Shown: positions 19,740-29,286 of the stretch, one piece after another | How positions within the stretch are numbered: position 1 is the stretch's first letter | Layout of the letters: every line of letters begins with the position of its first letter | Source: Paracoccus sediminilitoris | GTDB taxonomy: Bacteria > Pseudomonadota > Alphaproteobacteria > Rhodobacterales > Rhodobacteraceae | Length of the DNA: 64,000 bases | Reading direction: 5' to 3' | Assembly: GCF_003259195.1 (NCBI RefSeq) | Contig: NZ_QJPK01000019.1 | Span: 1-64,000 of the forward strand | Notes under the pieces: generated by a model | Told to the model about the DNA's origin: nothing | Databases searched by the model: none | Seen by the model: only the letters and a program-made list of their open reading frames with translations | Translations under genes and position numbers: made by a program

Positions 19740-20402
19740 ATGGCCCATATCTTCATCGTTGGCGGCGCGGGCCAGATTGCCCGCATGATGACCCCGCAGC
19801 TGATCGCGGGCGGCAATCGCGTCAGTTCTCTCTATCGTCACGACGAACAGCATGACCAGCTGGCCGATCTGGGCGCGACGCCGGTGAGGGGCGACCTGAC
19901 CCAGCTGAGCCCGCAGGACATGGCGTCAATGCTGGCGGATGTGCAGACCGTGATTTTTGCTGCAGGCGCCGGTGGTGCCGGAGAAGAACTGACCAATGCC
20001 GTCGACGGCGAAGGCCTGGAAAAGACGGTCGCCGCCGCCAAGGAGGCCGGCGTCAAGCGCATCTACCTGATCTCGGCCTTCCCAGAGGCCGGACGAAACG
20101 CCGATCTAGGTGACGGTTTCGAAAACTACATGCGCGTCAAGAAGATGGCGGATGTTCATCTTGTCCAGAGCGGACTGGAATTCGTCATCATCCGTCCCGG
20201 CACGCTTGGTGACGACGGCGCGACCGGCAAGGTGTCGGCGGGGCTGGCCGTCCCCTATGGCACCATCCAGCGCGCCGATGTGGCCGATTTCATTGCCCAG
20301 ACCGTCGCCACCCCCCAGATCGTCAATACAATCATCGAGCTGGCACCGGGCAATGATCCGATCCCGGTCGCCGTCAGTGCGTTGGCCAGCACGACCCGCT
20401 GA
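19740..20402 (+). CDS. NAD(P)-binding atypical SDR/NmrA-like protein
   Basis: 220 residues with an N-terminal Rossmann motif IFIVGGAGQIARMM and the fold of atypical short-chain dehydrogenases (VIFAAGAGGAG, IYLISAF, FVIIRPGTL). The catalytic YxxxK is present as YMRVKK, near residue 124. It is probably a cytosolic redox-sensor or reductase; the substrate is unknown. It ends immediately before the end of the convergent pgeF gene with no spacing. Confidence 0.8.
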   Translation: MAHIFIVGGAGQIARMMTPQLIAGGNRVSSLYRHDEQHDQLADLGATPVRGDLTQLSPQDMASMLADVQTVIFAAGAGGAGEELTNAVDGEGLEKTVAAAKEAGVKRIYLISAFPEAGRNADLGDGFENYMRVKKMADVHLVQSGLEFVIIRPGTLGDDGATGKVSAGLAVPYGTIQRADVADFIAQTVATPQIVNTIIELAPGNDPIPVAVSALASTTR

Positions 20403-21167
20403 TCAGCGGGCAATGGCGCTGATCAGGCGGCCATAATCGACTTGGCCTTCATGCGTGGCGCGGCGATAGCTGAAGAATTTGGCGGGGTCGGAATAGGTGC
20501 AGTGGCGTGACCATTCTGCCTCGACCCCGGCCTCGCGCAGACGCATCAGGCCAAAGGCAGGCAGGTCGAACATCGGCTTCCCCCTCGCGCTTGGCGCGAA
20601 AAAGCGTTCGTAATCATGATCTTCGGCCAAAAAGTTGTCCATGAAGTCGTCACCGACTTCATAGGCGCGCTGGCTGATGCTGGGGCCGATGACAGCCTTG
20701 ATGCTCTGCGCGCCCAGTTCGTGCATGGCGGCCACGGTCGCCTCGATCACACCGCCGATTGCCCCACGCCACCCCGCATGACAGGCGCCGATGACCCCCA
20801 TATCCGCATCCGCAAGCAGAATCGGCTGACAATCTGCGGTCAACACCGCCAGAGCGACATCCTGGCGGGCTGTCACGATGCCGTCGGCGCAAATCTCTCG
20901 GGTTGCGACGATGTCATCATCCAGATCCAACGTCACCACATCCGCGGAATGCACCTGCTTGACCGTCGCAAGGCTGGACGCGGCGACACCCATCGCGGTC
21001 GCCACGCGGGCGCGGTTCAGCTCGACCATGTCGCGCTGATCGGTGGACCGCCGCCCGCAGTTCAACCCTGCGAACAACCCAGACGAGGCCCCACCCTTGC
21101 GCGTGAAGAACCCGTGCCTGACGTCGGACAGCAATGGGTGGGTCAGTATTTCAAGTGTTGTCTGCAT
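20403..21167 (-). CDS. pgeF: Multicopper-like purine nucleoside phosphorylase/peptidoglycan editing factor (YfiH)
   Basis: 254 residues, the YfiH/laccase-domain family. Known members clear wrongly amidated peptidoglycan precursors or cleave purine nucleosides. The zinc-site residues are visible: VKQVHSADV (His73), TADCQPIL (Cys113) and CHAGWRG (His130). It overlaps midA upstream by 17 bases and is the last gene of the lgt-midA-pgeF operon. Given lgt in the same operon, a cell-envelope role is plausible, but the context is a conserved alphaproteobacterial arrangement rather than proof. Confidence 0.88.
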   Translation of the reverse strand: MQTTLEILTHPLLSDVRHGFFTRKGGASSGLFAGLNCGRRSTDQRDMVELNRARVATAMGVAASSLATVKQVHSADVVTLDLDDDIVATREICADGIVTARQDVALAVLTADCQPILLADADMGVIGACHAGWRGAIGGVIEATVAAMHELGAQSIKAVIGPSISQRAYEVGDDFMDNFLAEDHDYERFFAPSARGKPMFDLPAFGLMRLREAGVEAEWSRHCTYSDPAKFFSYRRATHEGQVDYGRLISAIAR

Positions 21168-22212
21168 GTATCTCCAGCGCCTCGAAGCCGGGAACGGGGG
21201 TGGCCCCTTTCGGCCAAATGGCGATCGCCTTGAACAGGTGACCCATTTCCGCCGGGTCGGTCAAGCGCGCAAGCGCCGCCATCGCCCCCGCATCGCCGAT
21301 CTGGGCCAGTTTGCGGGCTCGTGCCTCGGCACCAAGCGACAGAAGCCAGTCGCCTTGGTGAACTGGACGCGAAGCCATTGCCCCCGCGCGCAATGCCGCA
21401 GCCGCCAAGGGGGCGAAATCCACATGGGCCGTCAGGTCGGCCAATCCGGGATTAGCCAGTGGATCTTCGGGGATATGGTTTCTAAGCGCCTGGAATGTAT
21501 CGCCATATCCGTTCCATCCACCATAGTCGATGATGATCGCCGCGCCGCCATAGTCCGCGATCTTGGTTGCGATGACATCAATGGACGCAACCGCCTCGGC
21601 GCAATCTTCGACCACGTCGCCGGGCTTGCCGTCGCGCGGGAACGGGACGACGGGCCCCATCCCCATCCGCAGATCCCCATCGTCAGACAGGCCGACCATC
21701 CGTTCGCGCCAACCCTCGGCTGTCATCTGATACTGCCGGATCGGCAAGGCATCGGCGAACTCATTCGCAATCAAAAACAGGGGCTTATTGGGCAGATCCT
21801 TGAGACTGTCGATATGGTGGGGCGCGCCCAATCGTTCGGTCTGCAGCCTGCGAAGAAAGGGCGAGGCCTCAATCAGGCAGATCTGCGCCGCGTCCCGTAT
21901 TCCAGGCGCCACGGCGATTGCCCGCCACATATCCGCCATCAGCGTTCCGCGTCCCGGACCGGGTTCCGCCAGGGTGATCGGCGACGGACACCCCTGATCC
22001 ATCCAGGCCTGAGCCAGCGCCAATCCGCAAAATTCACCGAACATCTGATGGATTTCGGGCGCCGTGGTGAAATCGCCAGCCTGCCCGAAGGGGTCGCGCG
22101 TCGCGTAATACCCGTGACGGCTGTCCAGCAGGCAGATCTGCATGTAATCCGCCAGCGTGATCGGCCCCGTGGCACGGATGCGGGCCGCGATGATCCGGGC
22201 CAGCGGCGTCAT
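21151..22212 (-). CDS. MidA/NDUFAF7-like SAM-dependent methyltransferase
   Basis: 353 residues. The family (DUF185) includes mitochondrial NDUFAF7, which methylates a complex I subunit. The N-terminal [23 protein letters not shown] and [15 protein letters not shown] are diagnostic, and the SAM loop is EPGPGRGTL. The likely target in bacteria is NuoD, by analogy. It overlaps lgt by four bases (ATGA) and pgeF by 17 bases, so translation is coupled. Confidence 0.88.
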   Translation of the reverse strand: MTPLARIIAARIRATGPITLADYMQICLLDSRHGYYATRDPFGQAGDFTTAPEIHQMFGEFCGLALAQAWMDQGCPSPITLAEPGPGRGTLMADMWRAIAVAPGIRDAAQICLIEASPFLRRLQTERLGAPHHIDSLKDLPNKPLFLIANEFADALPIRQYQMTAEGWRERMVGLSDDGDLRMGMGPVVPFPRDGKPGDVVEDCAEAVASIDVIATKIADYGGAAIIIDYGGWNGYGDTFQALRNHIPEDPLANPGLADLTAHVDFAPLAAAALRAGAMASRPVHQGDWLLSLGAEARARKLAQIGDAGAMAALARLTDPAEMGHLFKAIAIWPKGATPVPGFEALEIHADNT

Positions 22213-23096
22213 GAACCGCCAGCCACCGGCGGACGCCTGACCGCCTTCACGATCAGCACCAGCCCGATCAGCAGCATCGGCAGAGACAGCACCTGACCCA
22301 TGCTCAGCCCGATGACGGGGCCCCCGATGACATGCCCAAGCGGGTTTTCAGGGGTGATGAACTGGGCATCCGCGACCCGGAAGAATTCGACGAAGATGCG
22401 GGCAAGTGCATAGCCTGCAAGGAAAATGCCGAATTGCAGCCCCGGTCGGCGCAACGCACCCGCCCGCAACGTCACCAGCAGGATCAGGCCCAGCACCAGC
22501 CCCTCCAGCCCGGCTTCGTAAAGCTGGCTGGGGTGGCGGGCACAGATGCCTGTGACGCCCGGGCAGTTTTGCGCCGCCTCTCCGGGGAAGGCGACGCCCC
22601 ATGGCAGGTCGGTCGGGCGGCCCCACAATTCGGCATTGATGAAATTCGCGACGCGACCGAAGAACAGCCCCACGGGCGCCACGACGGCCATCGCGTCGGC
22701 GAGCCGAAGAACGGGAATGCTGTTCCTGCGGCAATAGATTGCGGTGGCCAGGATGACGCCCGCAAAGCCGCCGTGAAAGCTCATCCCGCCCTGCCAGACC
22801 TGAAGGATCTGGGCAGGGTTGGCCAGATAGTAGGCCGGTTCGTAGAACAGCACGAAACCAAGCCGCCCCCCCAGGATCACGCCCAGGATCACCCAGGTCA
22901 GCAGGTCGTCGACCTTGTCGGCCTGCATCGGCGGATGGTCGCCCCAGATGGCAGGCCTGCGCATCATCAGCGCGATCAGTTGCCAGCCGATGATCAGCCC
23001 CGCCAGATAGGCCAGCGCGTACCAGCGCAACGATAGGGAAAGGCTGCCAAGGTTGATCGTAAAGATTTCGGGGGCGATATCGGGGAAGGGGATCAT
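22209..23096 (-). CDS. lgt: Prolipoprotein diacylglyceryl transferase
   Basis: 295 residues with seven membrane helices. It attaches diacylglycerol to the lipobox Cys of prolipoproteins. The catalytic region [13 protein letters not shown] and the Lgt signature [16 protein letters not shown] are present. It is the first gene of the lgt-midA-pgeF operon; ubiK is divergent across 116 bases, so that gap should hold both promoters. Confidence 0.95.
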   Translation of the reverse strand: MIPFPDIAPEIFTINLGSLSLSLRWYALAYLAGLIIGWQLIALMMRRPAIWGDHPPMQADKVDDLLTWVILGVILGGRLGFVLFYEPAYYLANPAQILQVWQGGMSFHGGFAGVILATAIYCRRNSIPVLRLADAMAVVAPVGLFFGRVANFINAELWGRPTDLPWGVAFPGEAAQNCPGVTGICARHPSQLYEAGLEGLVLGLILLVTLRAGALRRPGLQFGIFLAGYALARIFVEFFRVADAQFITPENPLGHVIGGPVIGLSMGQVLSLPMLLIGLVLIVKAVRRPPVAGGS

Positions 23097-23212
23097 GGGG
23101 CCTCGGCTTTCGATTGCGGCGCACGCTAGTCAGCAAACCGCCCGTGTCAACATTGAACCCCGCCGCCCGTCGGACCATATAGGACCGGACCAAGCTTGAA
23201 GGACAGGCAGAC

Positions 23213-23464
23213 ATGAGCACCGATAACCGCTTCTTCGACGACATCTCGAAAATGATGACCAATGCGATGGGCGTGGCCCAAGGCGCCCGCACCGAGGCCG
23301 AAAACGCCATGAAGGGCTGGGTCGACCGCTGGCTGGCCGACCGCGATTTCGTCACCCGCGAGGAATTCGAAGCCGTCCGCGAAATGGCCATTAAGGCCCG
23401 CACCGAAAACGCCGAACTGAAGGCGCGCCTGGACGCGATCGAAACCGGCCGTCAGGGCGACTGA
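23213..23464 (+). CDS. ubiK: UbiK-type accessory factor (BMFP domain)
   Basis: 83 residues, helical with a coiled-coil C-terminal half (FVTREEFEAVREMAIKA then ELKARLDAIE). The family assists ubiquinone biosynthesis by binding UbiJ and membranes and trimerises through the coiled coil. The 3' end overlaps the convergent DUF6476 gene by 13 bases. The gene symbol follows the family; direct evidence is only the sequence pattern. Confidence 0.75.
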   Translation: MSTDNRFFDDISKMMTNAMGVAQGARTEAENAMKGWVDRWLADRDFVTREEFEAVREMAIKARTENAELKARLDAIETGRQGD

Positions 23465-23766
23465 ACCGCGACGGTCTGCTTCAGCGTACCATTGCGGTCA
23501 TAGAGCAGCACCTGCGCGTCATCGGTGACGATCACGATCCAGTCGGTCGCAAAGGTCACGGCCTGCACCTGAACATTGTCCGGCAGCTTGATATTGCCGG
23601 GCAATTCGGGCAGCACCGGCTGGCTCAGGCGCAGCCACAGCAGCGCGACCACCGCCACCATCCCGAACCCCATCACCAGCGTCAGCCCGGTGACGAGCGT
23701 CTTCAGGAACCTCAGTTCCGGAACCGCTTTCGCCGCTGCCTTCCAATCGGTATCATCTTCCGCCAT
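23452..23766 (-). CDS. DUF6476-type single-span membrane protein
   Basis: 104 residues: a short charged N-terminus, one membrane helix at about 24-47 (LVTGLTLVMGFGMVAVVALL), then a soluble domain with beta-propeller-like strands (VTFATDWIVIVTDDAQVLLYD). This matches a small Rhodobacterales family annotated as DUF6476. A longer frame to 24198 runs antisense through rluD and is spurious. Its ATG shares the CATG palindrome with the rluD start on the other strand, so the two genes have no intergenic space. Confidence 0.75.
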   Translation of the reverse strand: MAEDDTDWKAAAKAVPELRFLKTLVTGLTLVMGFGMVAVVALLWLRLSQPVLPELPGNIKLPDNVQVQAVTFATDWIVIVTDDAQVLLYDRNGTLKQTVAVQSP

Positions 23767-24790
23767 GTCGAACCTTGTTGTGATCATCCCGGCCAATCCG
23801 CCAGAACGGCTTGATAAGGCGCTTGCCCTTGCCGTGCCAGAGGATGCGGCGCTTTCCCGGTCGCGTCTATCGCGCATGATCGCGGAGGGCGACGTCCATG
23901 GACCGGACGGCGTGGTCCGTGACGGCAAAACCAAGGTGTCCGAAGGCCAGGAATACCGCATCACCCTGTCGGCCCCCGAATCCGTCGAAACCCTGCCCGA
24001 GGCGATTCCCCTAACCATCGTCCATGAAGATGATGACCTGATCGTGATCGACAAGGCGGCAGGCATGGTCGTCCATCCGGCGCCCGGATCGCCCACCGGA
24101 ACGCTGGTCAACGCGCTGCTGGCGCATTGCGGTGACACGCTGTCGGGCATCGGCGGGGAAAAGCGACCGGGCATCGTGCACCGGATCGACAAGGACACGT
24201 CGGGCCTGCTGGTCGTGGCGAAATCGGACCGCGCCCATCACGGCCTTGCCGCCCAGTTCGAGGCCCACACCGCGCAACGCCGCTATCTGGCGCTGGCGCA
24301 TGGCGTCATCGATCCCGCCGATCCGCGCCTGCGCGGCACCCCCGGCATCAGTTTCGAGGACGGGTTGGTGATGAAAATCACCTCGCGCCTGTCGCGCCAT
24401 CCGACCGATCGCCAGCGGCAGGCGGTCTATTTCGACAAGGGCCGCCATGCCGTCACGCGCGCCAAGCTGTTGGAACGGTTCGGTACGCCGCCTTCGGCCA
24501 TGCTGGTGGAATGCCGGCTGGAAACCGGGCGCACCCATCAAATCCGTGTGCACATGACCCATGCGGGACTGGGGCTGATCGGCGACCCGGTCTATGGCGG
24601 GGCCCGCAAGGCATCGGCCAAGGCGCTTGGCGCGGCGGCCGAACTGGTTCAGGCCTTTTCGCGCCAGGGGCTGCATGCGGCGCATCTGGGGTTCGACCAT
24701 CCGGTCACTGGCCAGGCCATGTCATTCGACAGCCCCCTGCCCGATGACATGCAGCGGGTTCTTGACGCTTTGCGCGCCAGCGCCTCTTGA
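23765..24790 (+). CDS. rluD: RluA-family 23S rRNA pseudouridine synthase (RluD type)
   Basis: 341 residues. An S4-like RNA-binding domain occupies about 12-70, followed by the synthase domain with HRIDKDTSGLLVV, where Asp142 is the catalytic residue, and GRTHQIRVHM near residue 258. Length and domain order fit RluD, which modifies helix 69 of 23S rRNA; RluC-like specificity cannot be excluded. The in-frame ATGs upstream lie inside the opposite gene and give non-family sequence, so the ATG at 23765 was chosen. rpoH follows after 150 bases. Confidence 0.9.
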   Translation: MSNLVVIIPANPPERLDKALALAVPEDAALSRSRLSRMIAEGDVHGPDGVVRDGKTKVSEGQEYRITLSAPESVETLPEAIPLTIVHEDDDLIVIDKAAGMVVHPAPGSPTGTLVNALLAHCGDTLSGIGGEKRPGIVHRIDKDTSGLLVVAKSDRAHHGLAAQFEAHTAQRRYLALAHGVIDPADPRLRGTPGISFEDGLVMKITSRLSRHPTDRQRQAVYFDKGRHAVTRAKLLERFGTPPSAMLVECRLETGRTHQIRVHMTHAGLGLIGDPVYGGARKASAKALGAAAELVQAFSRQGLHAAHLGFDHPVTGQAMSFDSPLPDDMQRVLDALRASAS

Positions 24791-24887
24791 CGTCAATGTG
24801 ACCGATACACAGTTTGCAAGGTCCGGTTCAGGGCGCAGACTGGCCCCCTGATCGGACGATCGGTGGCCTGCCTGCGGCATTCTGTCC

Positions 24888-24913
24888 GGAACCCGCAGAC
24901 GCAGGGTCGCGTT
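24888..24913 (+). promoter_or_regulatory. Exact EcfG-type promoter before rpoH
   Basis: GGAAC at 24888-24892, a 17-base spacer and CGTT at 24910-24913 reproduce the general-stress sigma factor consensus of Alphaproteobacteria. The start codon of rpoH lies 28 bases after the -10 element, leaving a short leader with the ribosome site GCGAAAGG. Confidence 0.7.
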
Positions 24914-24940
24914 CGTCGGTCTCTGCGAAAGGCAAACATC

Positions 24941-25849
24941 ATGGCGACATACGGCAATCTTCCGGCCCCTAGTCCCGAACAGGGTTTGAACCGCTATCTG
25001 CAAGAGATCCGCAAGTTTCCGCTTCTGGAACCGGAAGAGGAATACATGCTGGCCAAGGCCTGGGCGGATCACGAGGACAGCGAGGCCGCGCACCGGATGG
25101 TGACCAGCCACCTGCGTCTGGCCGCTAAGATCGCGATGGGTTACCGCGGATACGGGCTGCCGCAGGCCGAAGTCATCAGCGAGGCCAATGTCGGCCTGAT
25201 GCAGGCGGTCAAGCGCTTTGATCCCGAACGCGGCTTCCGTTTGGCGACCTATGCCATGTGGTGGATCCGCGCCTCGATTCAGGAATACATCCTGCGGTCC
25301 TGGTCGCTGGTCAAGATGGGCACCACCAGTGCGCAGAAGAAGCTGTTCTTCAACCTGCGCAAGGCCAAGTCCAAGATCGGCGCGCTTGAGGAAGGCGATC
25401 TGCGCCCCGAAAACGTCGCCCAGATCGCGACCGAGCTGAACGTGACCGAAAAAGAGGTCATCGACATGAACCGCCGCCTGTCGGGCAGCGATGCATCTTT
25501 GAACGCGCAGGTCGGTTCGGGCGACGGCGAATCCTCGGCCCAGTGGCAGGATTGGCTTGAGGATACCGATGCCAATCAGGCCGAAGCCTATGCCGAGACC
25601 GAAGAGCTGGACACCCGTCGCCAGATGCTGATGTCCGCCATGGACGTGCTAAACGACCGTGAACGCGACATTCTGATGGAACGCCGGTTGCGCGATGACC
25701 CGATGACGCTGGAGGATCTCTCCAGCCGTTACGACGTATCCCGCGAACGCATCCGCCAGATCGAGGTCCGCGCCTTTGAAAAGCTTCAGGACCGGATGCG
25801 TGTTTTGGCGCGCGAAAAAGGCATGCGGATCAGCGAAGAGGTCGAATAA
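24941..25849 (+). CDS. rpoH: RNA polymerase sigma factor of the RpoH (heat-shock) family
   Basis: 302 residues with sigma regions 1.2 to 4.2: region 2 contains [30 protein letters not shown] split across about 92-121, the RpoH-box [10 protein letters not shown] lies at 132-141, and region 4.2 has [21 protein letters not shown]. This is an RpoH, not RpoD, because region 1.1 is missing and the RpoH-box is intact. The frame opens at 24863, but [16 protein letters not shown] is the family start. The EcfG-type promoter just upstream suggests the RpoH2 branch, which responds to oxidative and general stress. A strong terminator follows. Confidence 0.94.
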   Translation: MATYGNLPAPSPEQGLNRYLQEIRKFPLLEPEEEYMLAKAWADHEDSEAAHRMVTSHLRLAAKIAMGYRGYGLPQAEVISEANVGLMQAVKRFDPERGFRLATYAMWWIRASIQEYILRSWSLVKMGTTSAQKKLFFNLRKAKSKIGALEEGDLRPENVAQIATELNVTEKEVIDMNRRLSGSDASLNAQVGSGDGESSAQWQDWLEDTDANQAEAYAETEELDTRRQMLMSAMDVLNDRERDILMERRLRDDPMTLEDLSSRYDVSRERIRQIEVRAFEKLQDRMRVLAREKGMRISEEVE

Positions 25850-25856
25850 ACGATCG

Positions 25857-25887
25857 GCGCCGCATTGACGCGATGCGGCGCTGCTTT
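25857..25887 (+). terminator. Terminator after rpoH
   Basis: A nine-base perfect stem GCGCCGCAT/ATGCGGCGC with a seven-base loop, ending in TGCTTTAT, eight bases after the rpoH stop codon. It separates rpoH from the next gene. Confidence 0.75.
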
Positions 25888-25933
25888 ATGGTCGGCCAAA
25901 CCCTGATCTCGTCTCTGAAAGCGCCCCCCCGCC

Positions 25934-26956
25934 ATGACAGCGTTGACCGAATTTCGACGTCTCGAGGCGCAGGGAACTTGGAAGGAATCCCCGAGCGCAG
26001 CTGCGCGAGAGGTCATCGTCTCCATCGGCGAGGCGACGCTGATGCTGATGGACCCCAAGACCGACCGACCTCTGTCGCATTGGTCCCTGCCTGCGGTCGT
26101 GCGCCTGAACCCCGGCAAGCTGCCTGCCCGATACACCCCCACATCCGGCCCCCCCGATGAAACCGTCGAGATCGACGACCCGCTGATGGTTGACGGGATT
26201 GAGCGTGTCCAGACGGCCATCGCCCGCCACCGGGTCAAGCCGGGGCGCCTGCGCGGCGTGCTGACCGGTCTGGTGATGCTGGGGCTGGTGGCTGCCTTCA
26301 TCATGTGGCTGCCCGATGCGCTGATCCGCCATGCCGTCCGCATCGCGCCGCCTGCCCAACTGCGCACCATCGGCAAGGCCGTTCTGGCCGATCTGGAGCA
26401 GGGCACCGGCCCGATCTGCCACCGCAATTCCGGCCAGCAGGTGCTGAACTGGATCACGCCGCGCCTTCTGAACCGGGATGCGCTGGTCCAGGTGGTGCCG
26501 GGGCCGCTGAATGGCGCGCTGCGCCTGCCGGGGCAGATGTATCTGCTGGGCAACGACCTCCTGGCCTCGACCACCGGGCCCGAGGCGGCGGCCGGACACC
26601 TGATCGCGGCCGAGATCGCGCAGGATGAACAACAGGTCACGCAGCAGGCCTTGGAATATGCGGGGGCCTTCGCGTCACTGCGCTTGATGACCTTGGGGAC
26701 CCTGCCGCGCAATGCGCTGGCGGGATATGGGGAACAGCTGCTGGATCAACCGCTGCGGCGGCCCGACGCGGACACCCTGCCCGCTGCATTCGCGGAACAC
26801 GACCTGTCGACAGAACCCTATGCCCGGTCCCTGGACCCGACCGGCGCGTCTGTCCTGTCGCTGATCGAACGCGACCCGATGCGCGACACCAATGGTGGCC
26901 GTCCCTTGCTGACCGACGAACAATGGCTGGCCCTGCAGCAGATCTGCGCAGGCTGA
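25934..26956 (+). CDS. Membrane-anchored M48-like protein lacking the zinc site
   Basis: 340 residues, of a type usually annotated hypothetical. There is a hydrophilic N-terminal domain (1-100), one membrane helix at about 107-126 (RGVLTGLVMLGLVAAFI), then a soluble domain. In that domain PLNGALRLPGQMYLLGNDLL (191-210) resembles the M48 pattern NAFALPGG...GLL, and LIAAEIAQD (223-231) lines up with VLAHEIGHV. The zinc His residues are thus Ala and Gln, while the Glu remains. It cannot bind zinc in the normal way, so a scaffold or substrate-binding role is more likely than proteolysis. It follows the rpoH terminator and is convergent with nadK four bases away. Confidence 0.6.
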   Translation: MTALTEFRRLEAQGTWKESPSAAAREVIVSIGEATLMLMDPKTDRPLSHWSLPAVVRLNPGKLPARYTPTSGPPDETVEIDDPLMVDGIERVQTAIARHRVKPGRLRGVLTGLVMLGLVAAFIMWLPDALIRHAVRIAPPAQLRTIGKAVLADLEQGTGPICHRNSGQQVLNWITPRLLNRDALVQVVPGPLNGALRLPGQMYLLGNDLLASTTGPEAAAGHLIAAEIAQDEQQVTQQALEYAGAFASLRLMTLGTLPRNALAGYGEQLLDQPLRRPDADTLPAAFAEHDLSTEPYARSLDPTGASVLSLIERDPMRDTNGGRPLLTDEQWLALQQICAG

Positions 26957-26960
26957 CCGC

Positions 26961-27722
26961 TCAGACGAACTGTTCGCGCAACAGGCGTTCGTCCAGCCCG
27001 TGACCGCTGTCGAACATCAGCCGATGGCGGATGTCCGAGGCGCTGCGGATCTGGACTTGGGTGACATGGCGGAAGGACCGGCTGTCGGCATCGGCCATGA
27101 CGGGGCGGCGTTCGGGGTTCATCACCTCGATCACGACTTCGGCGGCCTTGGGCAGCAGCGCGCCGCGCCAGCGACGGGGGCGAAAGGGGGCGATGGCGGT
27201 CAGGGCCAGAACCTCGGACCCGATGGGCAGAATGGGGCCATGCGCCGAATAGTTATAGGCGGTCGATCCGGCGGGCGTGCTGACCAGCGCGCCGTCGCAG
27301 ACCAGCTCTTCCATCCGCATGCGGCCATCGACATGGATGCGCAGCTTGGCGGCCTGCGGGCCCTCGCGCAGCAGGCTGACCTCGTTGATGGCCAAGGCCT
27401 CGTGGCAGGTGCCGTTGGCGCAGGTGGCGCGCATCCGCAGAGGGTTGATCACCGCCTCCTCGGCGGCGGCCAGGCGTTCGGGCAGATCCTGGACGGCATA
27501 GCCGTTCATCAAGAAACCCACCGTCCCGCGGTTCATGCCATAGACCGGCATGTCGCGCCCCTGCATCGCGTGCAGCGTCTGCAGCATGAAGCCGTCCCCG
27601 CCCAGGGCCACCACGACCTCGGCCTGATCCAAGGGGGTATCGCCATATCGCGAGGTCAGTTCGGCATGGGCCTGTCGTGCCGCTCCGGCCTGGCTGGCGG
27701 TAAAATGAATGCGTGCCGTCAT
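26961..27722 (-). CDS. nadK: NAD kinase
   Basis: 253 residues. It phosphorylates NAD to NADP. The GGDG motif appears as VALGGDGFMLQTLH, the adenosine site as AINEVSLLR, and the second signature as STPAGSTAYNYSAHGPI. It is slightly short, as in many alphaproteobacteria. The frame is open to 27782 but MTARIHFTAS at 27722 gives the family start. glyA is divergent across 203 bases. Confidence 0.93.
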   Translation of the reverse strand: MTARIHFTASQAGAARQAHAELTSRYGDTPLDQAEVVVALGGDGFMLQTLHAMQGRDMPVYGMNRGTVGFLMNGYAVQDLPERLAAAEEAVINPLRMRATCANGTCHEALAINEVSLLREGPQAAKLRIHVDGRMRMEELVCDGALVSTPAGSTAYNYSAHGPILPIGSEVLALTAIAPFRPRRWRGALLPKAAEVVIEVMNPERRPVMADADSRSFRHVTQVQIRSASDIRHRLMFDSGHGLDERLLREQFV

Positions 27723-27925
27723 AAGCCGGTCGTTTCCCCCATGATGGCGTCCCCGAGATAGGCGCGCAGCATTGACCGCCACCGCGCGGATGACAAGCCC
27801 GCCCGGACGCCCCCTTGGGTCGCAAGGGCCACGCGGCGGGTCGTTTTGTCACTTTCCGCAATCAGGATGTTACGTTAGAAGGCCAGCATCCTCTGCCGCC
27901 CCAGCCATAAAAGGACGCGAGACCG

Positions 27926-29221
27926 ATGAACGCCCCCACCCGCGACAACGGCTTTTTCACCGAAACCCTGGCCAGCCGTGACCCCGACATCGCCAAAACC
28001 ATCACCCAGGAGCTGGGTCGTCAGCGCGACGAGATCGAGCTGATCGCCTCGGAAAACATCGTCAGCCGCGCCGTGATGGAGGCACAGGGATCGGTCCTGA
28101 CCAACAAATACGCCGAAGGCTATCCGGGCAAGCGTTACTATGGCGGCTGCCAATATGTGGACATCGCCGAGAACCTGGCGATCGAACGCGCCAAGGCGCT
28201 GTTCGGCTGCGAATACGCGAACGTCCAGCCCAATTCGGGCAGCCAGATGAACCAGGCCGTCTTCCTGGCGCTGCTGCAGCCGGGCGACACCTTCATGGGT
28301 CTGGACCTGAATTCGGGCGGTCACCTGACCCACGGTTCGCCGGTCAACATGTCGGGCAAGTGGTTCAACGTGGTCAGCTATGGCGTGCGCCAGCAGGACC
28401 AGATGCTGGACATGGACGCGATCGCCGAAAGCGCCCGCCAGCACAAGCCCAAGCTGATCATCGCCGGCGGCACCGCCTACAGCCGGACCTGGGACTGGGC
28501 CGCCTTCCGCAAGATCGCGGATGAGGTGGGCGCCTATCTGATGGTGGACATGGCCCATATCGCGGGTCTGGTCGCGGGCGGTCAGCACCCCTCGCCCATC
28601 GGTCATGCGCATGTCGTCACCTCGACCACGCATAAATCCCTGCGCGGCCCGCGCGGCGGCCTGATCCTGACGAACGATGCCGACATCGCCAAGAAGGTCA
28701 ACAGCGCCGTCTTCCCCGGCCTGCAGGGCGGCCCGCTGATGCATGTGATCGCCGCCAAGGCCGTGGCCTTCGGCGAGGCCCTGCGCCCCGAGTTCAAGAC
28801 CTATGCGGCACAGGTCGTCAAGAACGCTCAGGCCATGGCGGATGAGCTGATGAAGGGCGGCATCGACATCGTATCGGGCGGCACCGACAACCACCTGTGC
28901 CTGGCTGACCTGCGTCCCAAGGGCGTGACCGGCAAGGCGACCGAGGCTGCCTTGGGCCGCGCGCACATCACCTGCAACAAGAACGGCGTCCCCTTCGACC
29001 CCGAAAAACCGTTCGTCACCTCGGGCATCCGTCTGGGTGCGCCTGCAGGCACCACGCGTGGTTTCGCCGAGGCCGAGTTCCGCCAGATCGCCCGCTGGAT
29101 CGTCGAAGTCGTCGACGGCCTGGCCGCGCATGGCGAAGAGGGCAACACCGAAGTCGAAGCCAAGGTCCGTGCCGAAGTGGCCGAACTCTGCGCCCGCTTC
29201 CCCCTCTATGCCGGCATGTGA
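27926..29221 (+). CDS. glyA: Serine hydroxymethyltransferase
   Basis: 431 residues, full length. This PLP enzyme converts serine and tetrahydrofolate to glycine and methylene-tetrahydrofolate. The N-terminal [19 protein letters not shown] and the PLP-lysine motif [13 protein letters not shown] are conserved. The ribosome site AAAAGGACG lies upstream of the ATG at 27926. A TTGTCA-like element about 80 bases upstream could be its -35, but the -10 is unclear. A strong terminator follows. Confidence 0.96.
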   Translation: MNAPTRDNGFFTETLASRDPDIAKTITQELGRQRDEIELIASENIVSRAVMEAQGSVLTNKYAEGYPGKRYYGGCQYVDIAENLAIERAKALFGCEYANVQPNSGSQMNQAVFLALLQPGDTFMGLDLNSGGHLTHGSPVNMSGKWFNVVSYGVRQQDQMLDMDAIAESARQHKPKLIIAGGTAYSRTWDWAAFRKIADEVGAYLMVDMAHIAGLVAGGQHPSPIGHAHVVTSTTHKSLRGPRGGLILTNDADIAKKVNSAVFPGLQGGPLMHVIAAKAVAFGEALRPEFKTYAAQVVKNAQAMADELMKGGIDIVSGGTDNHLCLADLRPKGVTGKATEAALGRAHITCNKNGVPFDPEKPFVTSGIRLGAPAGTTRGFAEAEFRQIARWIVEVVDGLAAHGEEGNTEVEAKVRAEVAELCARFPLYAGM

Positions 29222-29245
29222 TCAGCGCTGACTGCTGAAACAGGG

Positions 29246-29276
29246 ACCCCCGTCGCGCAATCCGCGGCGGGGGTTT
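29246..29276 (+). terminator. Terminator after glyA
   Basis: ACCCCCG-CGCG and CGCG-CGGGGGT pair with one bulge on each side and are followed by TTTT. The site is also just beyond the end of the liu operon on the other strand, though that side lacks a clear T-run. Confidence 0.8.
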
Positions 29277-29286
29277 TCCATGGCGA

